Assembly (NCBI RefSeq): GCF_000022085.1
Contig: NC_011894.1
Location: 522,501 to 586,500, forward strand
Reading direction: 5' to 3'
Length of the DNA stretch: 64,000 nucleotides
Source: Methylobacterium nodulans ORS 2060
GTDB lineage: Bacteria; Pseudomonadota; Alphaproteobacteria; Rhizobiales; Beijerinckiaceae
Below, piece after piece: positions 57,403 to 64,000 of the stretch. The position numbers were made by a program, and so were the translations under genes. The notes under the pieces are model-generated. The model did not search any database. It was not told where the DNA came from and saw only the letters and a list, made by a program, of their open reading frames with translations. The stretch's first letter is position 1. Each line of letters begins with the position of its first letter.

Positions 57403-59256
57403 GTGATCGCCCGCCGCCTCGCCGCGCTCGCTCTCGTTTGCCTCACGGCGCTCCCCGCCACTGCCGCGGAAGCGCCCTGGCGCCATGGCCTCTCGCTGCT
57501 CGGCACGCCGAAATACCCGGCCGACTTCACGCATTTCGCCTATGCCAACCCGGAGGCGCCCAAGGGCGGCCTGCTGCGGCTCGGCTTCCAGGGATCCTTC
57601 GACAACCTGAACCTCGTCGTCGCGGGGGTGAAGGGCGACCTCGAGAGCGAGATCCCGATCATCTACGACACACTGACGACGGAGGCGGGCGACGAGCCCT
57701 TCACCTCCTATGGGCTGCTCGCCGAGAGCGTGCAGGTGGCCGAGGATCTCGGCAGCGTCACCTACCGCCTGCGCCCGCAGGCCAAGTGGCATGACGGCGC
57801 GCCGGTGACGCCCGCCGACGTGGTCTTCTCCTTCGGCGTGCTGAAGGAGAACAGCCCGCAATACGCCTTCTACTACCACAACGTGGCCAAGGCCGAGGCG
57901 GTGGGCGAGCGCGAGGTGCGCTTCACCTTCTCGGAGAGCGGCAACCGGGAGCTGCCGCAGATCGTCGGCCAGATGCCCGTCCTGCCCAAGCACTGGTGGG
58001 AGGGCAAGGACGCGAATGGCCGCCCGCGCAACCCGACCGAGACCAGCCTCGAGATCCCCCTCGGCTCCGGCCCCTACCGGGTGGCGCGGGTCGAGGCCGG
58101 GCGCACCATCACGTACGAGCGGGTGCCCGACTATTGGGGCCGCGACATCCCGGTGAACAAGGGCCGCTACAACTTCGACACGCTGCGCAACGAGTACTAT
58201 CGCGACGCGACCGTGCTGATCGAGGCCTTCAAGGCCGACCAGTTCGACTGGCGCACCGAGAACATCGCCCGCAACTGGGCCACCGCCTATGACGGCTTTC
58301 CGGCCGTCCGGGAGGGCCGGATCCTCAAGGAGGAATTCCCCTCCCGCGGCAGCGGCATCATGCAGTGCTTCACCTTCAACATGCGCCGCCAGAAATTCGC
58401 CGATGCGCGGGTGCGCCGGGCGTTCAACCTCGCCTTCGATTTCGAGGAGATGAACCGCACCCTGTTCTACGGGCTCTACAAGCGGATCGATTCCTACTTC
58501 TTCGGCACCGAACTCGCCTCCTCCGGCCTGCCGGAAGGGCGCGAGCGCGAGATCCTGGAGAGCGTGAAGGACAAGATCCCGGCCCAAGTCTTCACCGAGC
58601 CCTACCGCAATCCCGTGGGCGGCAGCCCCGAGGCGCAGCGCGCCAACCTGCGCGAGGCGGTGCGCCTCCTCCAGGCGGCGGGCTATACGCAGCGCAACGG
58701 GCAGATGGTCGAGGCGGCGACGGGCCAGCCGCTCACCGTCGAGTTCCTCGGCTACGACAACTCGGCCGAGCGGATCGTGCTGCCCTACAAGCAGCAATTG
58801 GAGCGCCTCGGCATCAGGGTGTCCCTGCGCATCGTCGATCCGGCCCAGTACCAGAACCTGGTGCGCAGCTTCGACTTCGACGCGCTGGCGCTGAATTCCT
58901 GGCCTGAGTCGCTCTCGCCCGGCAACGAGCAGCGCGACTTCTGGGGCTCGGCCGCCGCCGACCGGCCGGGCTCGCGCAACCTCGCGGGCATCAAGGATGC
59001 GGGCGTCGACGCCCTCATCGACAAGGTGATCTTCGCGAGCGATCGGGCGGAGCTCGTCGCCGCGACGCGGGCGCTCGACCGCGTGCTCCTCGCCCACGAC
59101 TACGTGGTGCCGCAATGGGCGGCCGGGGTCACCCGCACCCTGCGCTGGAACCGCTTCAGCCGCCCCGCCACCCTGCCGCAATACGGGGGCTCCGGCTTCC
59201 CCTGGACATGGTGGTACGACCAGGCGCTCGCCGCCAGGACGGGGGTGGCGCGATGA
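57403..59256 (+). CDS. YejA-like oligopeptide-binding protein (SBP family 5), first copy
   Basis: 617 residues from a GTG at 57403 behind GGAGG, with a signal peptide ending ALPATAAEA. The mature start HGLSLLGTPKYPADFTHFAY and NPEAPKGG is typical of YejA proteins, with WPESLSPGNEQRDFWGS near the C-terminus. It delivers oligopeptides (in other bacteria also microcin C-type peptides) to the YejB permease. Its stop overlaps the next start by 4 bases. Confidence 0.9.
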   Translation: MIARRLAALALVCLTALPATAAEAPWRHGLSLLGTPKYPADFTHFAYANPEAPKGGLLRLGFQGSFDNLNLVVAGVKGDLESEIPIIYDTLTTEAGDEPFTSYGLLAESVQVAEDLGSVTYRLRPQAKWHDGAPVTPADVVFSFGVLKENSPQYAFYYHNVAKAEAVGEREVRFTFSESGNRELPQIVGQMPVLPKHWWEGKDANGRPRNPTETSLEIPLGSGPYRVARVEAGRTITYERVPDYWGRDIPVNKGRYNFDTLRNEYYRDATVLIEAFKADQFDWRTENIARNWATAYDGFPAVREGRILKEEFPSRGSGIMQCFTFNMRRQKFADARVRRAFNLAFDFEEMNRTLFYGLYKRIDSYFFGTELASSGLPEGREREILESVKDKIPAQVFTEPYRNPVGGSPEAQRANLREAVRLLQAAGYTQRNGQMVEAATGQPLTVEFLGYDNSAERIVLPYKQQLERLGIRVSLRIVDPAQYQNLVRSFDFDALALNSWPESLSPGNEQRDFWGSAAADRPGSRNLAGIKDAGVDALIDKVIFASDRAELVAATRALDRVLLAHDYVVPQWAAGVTRTLRWNRFSRPATLPQYGGSGFPWTWWYDQALAARTGVAR

Positions 59257-61133
59257 GCGCGACCCGCCGCACGCTCTTGAGCCTCGCGGCCGGCGCCGCC
59301 CTCGCGGGGGCCCTCCCCCGCCCACCGCGCGCCCAATCGGGCCCCCAGGCGCCCGACGCCCAGGCGGACGAGCGCCACGGCCTGTCGAGCTTCGGCGAGC
59401 TGAAATACCCCCGCGACTTCCAGCGCTTCGACTATGTCGAGCCGATGGCGCCGCGCGGCGGCACCTTCTCGGCGCAGATCGCCACCACCACCGGCAACCA
59501 AGCCTTCGAGACCTTCAACACGCTCAACATCTACGTGCTGAAGGGCGACGGTGCGGCCGGCATGGACCTCACCTTCGACAGCCTGATGACCCGGGCCCTC
59601 GACGAGCCCGACGCGCTCTACGGCCTCGTCGCCCGCTCGGTCCGGGTGAGCCCGGACGGGCTCACCTACCGCTTCGCGCTTCGCCCGCAGGCGCGCTTCC
59701 ACGACGGCTCGCGCCTGACCGCCCGGGACGTCGCCTTCTCGATCAGGACCCTCAAGGAGAAGGGCCACCCGCGGATCTCGCAGGTGCTGCGGGACGTGGC
59801 CGACGCGGTCGCGGAGGGCGACGAGGCGGTCAGCGTCACCTTCGCGGCCGGGCGCAGCCGCGACCTGCCGCTCATCGTGGCCGAACTGCCGATCTTCTCG
59901 GAAGCCTATTACGGCGGACACGACTTCGAGGCCTCGACGCTGGAGGCGCCGCTCGGCTCGGGCCCCTATCAGGTGGCGCGGTTCGAGGTCGGGCGTTTCA
60001 TCGCCTTCGAACGGGTGCGCGACTATTGGGGCGCCGACCTGCCGGTGAATGTCGGCCAGAACAACTTCGACGAGATCCGCTTCGAGTATTTTCGCGATCG
60101 CGACGTCGCCTTCGAGGCGTTCAAGGCCGGGGCCTTCACCTGGCGGGAGGAATTCACCTCGCGGGTCTGGGCCACGGGCTACGACTTCCCGGCCGCCCAG
60201 GAGGGCCGGGTCAAGCGCGAGACCGTACCGGACGCCACCCCGTCGGGGACGCAAGGCTGGTGGTTCAACACCCGCCGGCCGATCTTCAAGGATCCGCGGA
60301 TCCGCGAGGCGATCGGCCTCGCCTTCGACTTCGAGTGGTCGAACCAGAACCTGATGTACGGCGCCTATCGCCGCACGGCGTCGTTCTTCGAGAATTCGGA
60401 CCTGAAGGCGGAGGGCCCGCCCGGGCCCGAGGAGCTGGCGCTGCTCGAACCCTTCCGGGGCCGGGTGCCGGACGAGGTGTTCGGCCCGCCCTGGTCCCCT
60501 CCCCGTTCGGACGGGTCGGGCCAGGACCGGGCGCTGCTGCGCCGTGCCGATGCGCTCCTGCGCGAGGCCGGCTGCACCCGCGACGGCGGCCAGCTCAGGC
60601 TGCCGGACGGGCAGCCCCTCGCCTTCGAGTTCCTCGATTCGAACCCGGTCTTCCAGCCGCTGGTGCAGCCCTTCATCAAGAATCTCGGGCTTCTGGGCAT
60701 CCGGGCGACGTCGCGGATCGTCGATCCGGCCCAGTACCAGGCGCGGCTCAAGGATTTCGACTTCGACGTGGTGTCGGCCCGTTTCGGCGGCTCGCTGACG
60801 CCGGGCGCGGGCCTGCGGGAGGTCTATGGCAGCCGCAGCGCCGCGACGCCCGGCTCCCAGAACCTCGCCGGGATCGCCGATCCGGCGGTCGACGCGCTGC
60901 TCGACCGCGTCGCCACCGCGGCGACGCGGGCGGAGCTGACCGTGGCCTGCCGGGCCCTCGACCGCTGCCTGCGGGCGGGGCGCTACTGGGTGCCGATGTG
61001 GTACTCCGCCTCGCACCGGCTCGCCCTCTGGGACATCTATGGCCGCCCGGCGGAGCTGCCGAAATACGGCCTCGGCGCCCCGGCGATCTGGTGGCACGAC
61101 GCCGCCCGGGCGCGGCGGATCGGACGCGGGTGA
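59253..61133 (+). CDS. YejA-like oligopeptide-binding protein, second copy
   Basis: 626 residues from ATG 59253, coupled to the first copy. The leader [20 protein letters not shown] has a twin-arginine (RR) start, so export may be by Tat. The body parallels the first protein ([60 protein letters not shown]). The two arose by duplication and likely differ in peptide range. Confidence 0.9.
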   Translation: MSATRRTLLSLAAGAALAGALPRPPRAQSGPQAPDAQADERHGLSSFGELKYPRDFQRFDYVEPMAPRGGTFSAQIATTTGNQAFETFNTLNIYVLKGDGAAGMDLTFDSLMTRALDEPDALYGLVARSVRVSPDGLTYRFALRPQARFHDGSRLTARDVAFSIRTLKEKGHPRISQVLRDVADAVAEGDEAVSVTFAAGRSRDLPLIVAELPIFSEAYYGGHDFEASTLEAPLGSGPYQVARFEVGRFIAFERVRDYWGADLPVNVGQNNFDEIRFEYFRDRDVAFEAFKAGAFTWREEFTSRVWATGYDFPAAQEGRVKRETVPDATPSGTQGWWFNTRRPIFKDPRIREAIGLAFDFEWSNQNLMYGAYRRTASFFENSDLKAEGPPGPEELALLEPFRGRVPDEVFGPPWSPPRSDGSGQDRALLRRADALLREAGCTRDGGQLRLPDGQPLAFEFLDSNPVFQPLVQPFIKNLGLLGIRATSRIVDPAQYQARLKDFDFDVVSARFGGSLTPGAGLREVYGSRSAATPGSQNLAGIADPAVDALLDRVATAATRAELTVACRALDRCLRAGRYWVPMWYSASHRLALWDIYGRPAELPKYGLGAPAIWWHDAARARRIGRG

Positions 61134-61137
61134 CGCG

Positions 61138-62241
61138 ATGGCGAACTACATCCTCCGCCGCCTGCTCCTGATGATCCCGACCATCCTGGGGATCATGCTG
61201 ATCTCCTTCGTGATCGTCCAATTCGCGCCGGGCGGCCCCGTGGAGCGCGTGCTTGCCCAGCTCCAGGGCCAGAACACCGCGATGTCGCGCGTCTCGGGCA
61301 GTTCGGGCGACCTCGGCGCGCCGGCATCCGGACCGCGCGGCGGCGGCGAGACGAATTCCCGCTACCGCGGCGCGCAGGGGCTCGATCCCGCCTTCATCAA
61401 GCGCCTGGAGCAGCAGTTCGGCTTCGACAAGCCGGCCCACGAGCGCTTCGCCAAGATGATCTGGGACTACGCCCGCTTCGACTTCGGCAAGAGCTATTTC
61501 CGCGATGTCTCGGTGCTGCAGCTCATCCGCGAGAAGCTGCCGGTCTCGATCACGCTGGGCCTGTGGATGACGCTGATCTCCTACGCGGTCTCGATCCCGC
61601 TCGGCATCCGCAAGGCGGTGCGGGACGGCTCGCCCTTCGACGTCTGGACCTCGGGGGTCGTGATCGTGGGCTACGCGATTCCGGGCTTCCTGTTCGCGAT
61701 CCTCTTGATCGTGCTGTTCTCAGGCGGCTCCTTCCTGCAGATCTTCCCGCTGCGGGGCCTCACCAGCGAGGGCTGGCAGAGCTTCCCGCTCTGGCAGAAG
61801 GTGACGGATTACCTCTGGCACATCACGCTGCCGATCCTGTCGATGGCGCTCGGCGCCTTCGCCACCTCGACGCTGCTCACCAAGAACTCCTTCCTCGATG
61901 AGATCCGCAAGCAATACGTGCTCACCGCGCGCATGAAGGGTCTGTCCGAGCGACAAGTGCTCTATGGGCACGTCTTCCGCAACGCCATGCTGATCGTGGT
62001 GGCGGGCTTTCCGGGCGCCTTCATCTCGGCCTTCTTCGCCGGCTCGCTCCTGATCGAGACCATCTTCTCCCTGGACGGGCTCGGCCTCCTCTCCTTCGAG
62101 TCGATCGTGAACCGCGACTACCCGGTCGTGTTCGCGAACCTCTACATCTTCTCGCTGCTCGGGCTGGTGGTGAACCTGATCTCGGACCTCACCTACAGCT
62201 GGATCGACCCGCGGATCGACTTCGAGAGCCGGGCGGCCTGA
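61138..62241 (+). CDS. yejB: Oligopeptide ABC transporter permease YejB
   Basis: 367 residues from ATG 61138, 4 bases after the preceding stop. [20 protein letters not shown] and [19 protein letters not shown] at the N-terminus and the EAA loop [20 protein letters not shown] match YejB. It has about six membrane helices. The partner permease yejE and ATPase yejF, which normally follow, are absent; the next gene is on the other strand. Confidence 0.92.
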   Translation: MANYILRRLLLMIPTILGIMLISFVIVQFAPGGPVERVLAQLQGQNTAMSRVSGSSGDLGAPASGPRGGGETNSRYRGAQGLDPAFIKRLEQQFGFDKPAHERFAKMIWDYARFDFGKSYFRDVSVLQLIREKLPVSITLGLWMTLISYAVSIPLGIRKAVRDGSPFDVWTSGVVIVGYAIPGFLFAILLIVLFSGGSFLQIFPLRGLTSEGWQSFPLWQKVTDYLWHITLPILSMALGAFATSTLLTKNSFLDEIRKQYVLTARMKGLSERQVLYGHVFRNAMLIVVAGFPGAFISAFFAGSLLIETIFSLDGLGLLSFESIVNRDYPVVFANLYIFSLLGLVVNLISDLTYSWIDPRIDFESRAA

Positions 62242-62323
62242 GGGGTCCGGCGGCCTGCGCGATGCGGCACCGGGGGAGAGGATCCCGCGCCTGATCCTGC
62301 CGGCCCGGATCGGAGAGAGAGAC

Positions 62324-62878
62324 TCAGTGCCGCGTGCCGGCCGTCAGGGCGACCGGCCCGTTCTGGCCGCGCCCGCGGCACGGGATGCTCATCACGCGGC
62401 CGAGATCGTCCGGCCGCGGTAGGCGTGCGTGGCTGGCCTTCATCACGGCGAGATTCGCCATGATATCGTCCGGGAAGGACGACACCCGCCGCGTCGTCGC
62501 ATCGACGTGGAGCGACATGTTCTCGGACGAGGCCGCGACCCAGCCGTCCTGCGCGTGGCGGATCTCGGAATAGAAGTGCAGCCGCTTCTCGTCGAAGTCG
62601 ATCAACTGCAGCGTCACCCGCACGCGATCGTCACGCGTCAACTCTCGCCGGTACCGCACATGGACTTCGGCGGCAAAGTAACTTGCCTGACGCTCCACCA
62701 CGTAGTCCGGCCCCAATCCGACGATGCCGAAGGCTTCATCGACCGCGCGGTCGAACAACACGTGATAATAGGCCATGTTCAGATGGCCATTGTAGTCGAT
62801 CCAGTCCGGCTCGACCGCCATCGTCGATGAGACGAAGGGGGCGAAGAAGAACACCGATGCGGTTCGCTCGTGTGCCAT
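62324..62878 (-). CDS. Thioesterase-fold (4HBT-like) protein
   Basis: 184 residues from ATG 62878. The hot-dog motif DYNGHLNMAYYHVLFDRAVD, then VEVHVRYRRELTRDDRVRV-like strands, resemble acyl-CoA thioesterases, including the betainyl-CoA thioesterases of carnitine breakdown. Substrate is not certain. It converges on yejB and diverges from the dehydrogenase gene. Confidence 0.8.
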   Translation of the reverse strand: MAHERTASVFFFAPFVSSTMAVEPDWIDYNGHLNMAYYHVLFDRAVDEAFGIVGLGPDYVVERQASYFAAEVHVRYRRELTRDDRVRVTLQLIDFDEKRLHFYSEIRHAQDGWVAASSENMSLHVDATTRRVSSFPDDIMANLAVMKASHARLPRPDDLGRVMSIPCRGRGQNGPVALTAGTRH

Positions 62879-63000
62879 GGCGGACTCCCTGGCAAGCGCG
62901 GCGGGATCTCTGGATTCCGCGGTCCGGCGTAACATGCTCGTCCGATAGGTCTACCCCCCAGGAAGGGGGGCGATGCGCCACAAGGGCGATTTACAGAGGC

Positions 63001-63029
63001 TTGACTGTGATTTTTGCACAACATATCAG
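63001..63029 (+). promoter_or_regulatory. Candidate sigma-70 promoter for the dehydrogenase gene
   Basis: TTGACT (63001-63006) and TATCAG (63024-63029) are separated by 17 bases in an AT-richer stretch, about 100 bases before the ATG at 63131. Confidence 0.45.
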
Positions 63030-63130
63030 CACCCGCGACATTACGCCGCAAGCAGTGTGACAGGAGGATGAAGGATGCGTAGACGGCGTGACGACACGAG
63101 CCGGGCGAGCCGGCCGCGCCGGGAGGCCCG

Positions 63131-64000
63131 ATGATCATGAATGCACCCAGTCCCGCCCCGCTGCGCGAGCGCCCGAGCCAGGAGACGGTGGCGGCGGTGA
63201 CCGCCGCGCTTGCCGCCCGATTCGGCAACCGCCTCGTCACCTCGCAGGCCGTGCGTGAGCAGCACGGGAGCACCCTGACCTGGGTGCCGAACCAGCCGCC
63301 GGACGCGGTGGTCTTCGCGCAGAGCACCGAGGAGGTGCAGGAGATCGTGCGGATCTGCGCCGCGCACCGGATGCCGGTGGTCGCCTTCGGCACCGGCACC
63401 TCGCTCGAGGGCCACGTGAATGCCCCCTTCGGCGGCGTGTCGGTCGACCTCTCGCAGATGAACCGGGTGCTCGCCGTCCATGCGGAGGATCTCGACTGCG
63501 TGGTGCAGCCGGGCGTGACCCGCAAGGCGCTGAACGAGCATCTGCGCGACCAGGGGCTGTTCTTCCCCATCGATCCCGGCGCCGACGCCTCCCTGGGCGG
63601 CATGGCGGCGACGCGGGCCTCGGGCACCAATGCGGTGCGCTACGGGACCATGAAGGACAACGTGCTGGCGCTGACCGCGGTGCTCCCGAGCGGCGAGATC
63701 GTCCGCACCGGCTCGCGGGCGCGCAAGAGCTCGGCGGGCTACGACCTGACGCGGCTCCTCGTCGGCTCGGAGGGGACGCTCGGCATCATCACCGAGCTGA
63801 CCCTGCGGCTCTCTGGGATTCCGGAGGCGATCTCGGCCGGCATCTGCCCGTTCCCGACCATCAAGGCGGCCTGCGATGCGGTGATCATGACGATCCAGTC
63901 CGGCCTGCCGGTGGCGCGGATCGAGCTCCTCGACGAGGTCCAGGTCGCGGCCTGCAACGCCCATTCGAAGCTCACCCTGCCCGAGACGCCGCTGCTCCTG
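63131..64000 (+). CDS. FAD-binding D-lactate dehydrogenase (cytochrome)-type oxidase, N-terminal part
   Basis: An open frame of 290 codons from ATG 63131 to the window edge, preceded by GGGAGG. The FAD_binding_4 domain is clear: PDAVVFAQSTEEVQEIVRIC, VVAFGTGTSLEGHVNAPFGG, PGADASLGGMAATRASGTNA, and LLVGSEGTLGIITELTLRLS. This matches the glycolate oxidase GlcD/LDHD group, which oxidises D-lactate or glycolate. The C-terminal domain lies beyond the window. Confidence 0.9.
   Translation, partial: MIMNAPSPAPLRERPSQETVAAVTAALAARFGNRLVTSQAVREQHGSTLTWVPNQPPDAVVFAQSTEEVQEIVRICAAHRMPVVAFGTGTSLEGHVNAPFGGVSVDLSQMNRVLAVHAEDLDCVVQPGVTRKALNEHLRDQGLFFPIDPGADASLGGMAATRASGTNAVRYGTMKDNVLALTAVLPSGEIVRTGSRARKSSAGYDLTRLLVGSEGTLGIITELTLRLSGIPEAISAGICPFPTIKAACDAVIMTIQSGLPVARIELLDEVQVAACNAHSKLTLPETPLLL

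Noticed and set aside
57127..61097. Long minus-strand frames opposite the YejA-like genes
   Set aside because: Compositional shadows of two confidently assigned binding proteins.

Overview
The window is high-GC DNA from a single bacterial chromosome. Gene content and local order (DUF2852 protein, kdsB next to pheA and a membrane-anchored cytochrome c, PQQ-type sugar dehydrogenase, YejAB-type transporter, many Deg-like proteases) suggest an alphaproteobacterium of the Hyphomicrobiales, most likely Methylobacterium or a close relative. That is an inference from protein families and synteny. No rRNA or tRNA gene was seen to anchor it.

Layout. 1-5.6 kb: start of a GTP cyclohydrolase II-like gene, a DUF2852 membrane protein, a periplasmic Deg protease and two divergent paralogous glycosyltransferases. 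5.6-7.3 kb: an IS110-family (IS1111-type) insertion sequence sitting inside a palindromic repeat whose uninterrupted sister copy lies at 52.9-53.2 kb. 7.3-11.4 kb: an unusual set of a protease-like protein without catalytic residues, a short LuxR-type regulator and an intact Deg protease, followed by an ABC-2 transporter. 11.5-14.1 kb: a GntR regulator, then a rearranged low-GC patch with a serine-recombinase remnant, a TetR regulator with palindromic operators and a DUF4336 protein. 14.2-16.8 kb: SDR oxidoreductase, nucleotidyltransferase-like protein and phosphoesterase. 17.1-25.1 kb: one giant secreted RTX protein joining a glycerophosphodiester phosphodiesterase, a calcineurin-like phosphatase and several LamG-like modules. 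25.5-32.3 kb: a LysR regulator and a complete dipeptide ABC transporter (dppABCDF). 32.5-39.6 kb: ligA, a DEDDh exonuclease, an isolated murD, an EEP-family phosphatase/nuclease and a cardiolipin-synthase-like protein. 39.7-47.5 kb: PQQ-type dehydrogenase, amidase, small proteins, ada with an amber-interrupted oxygenase gene, and exported proteins. 48-52.8 kb: a His/Arg-rich exported protein, a class A penicillin-binding protein with a fused nuclease-like tail, a lipoprotein and a metallo-beta-lactamase-fold enzyme. 53.2-57.2 kb: purine/pyrimidine salvage (phosphorylase plus cytidine deaminase), pheA, kdsB and cytochrome c. 57.4-62.2 kb: two tandem YejA-like binding proteins and a YejB permease, with no yejE or yejF following. 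62.3-64 kb: a thioesterase and the start of an FAD-linked D-lactate dehydrogenase-type gene that runs off the window.

Two families of intergenic palindromic elements are dispersed through the window. Family 1 has a CCCCTCTCCCG/CGGGAGAGGGG core (about 1.13, 26.5, 35.7 and 43.2 kb). Family 2 has a GTCCCGGG..CCCGGGAC hairpin (5.6 and 52.9 kb). The strongest candidates for something undescribed are the dead-protease/degenerate-regulator/live-protease set, the double-phosphodiesterase RTX protein, the penicillin-binding protein with an SNase-like tail, and the IS1111-type element using a palindromic repeat as target.
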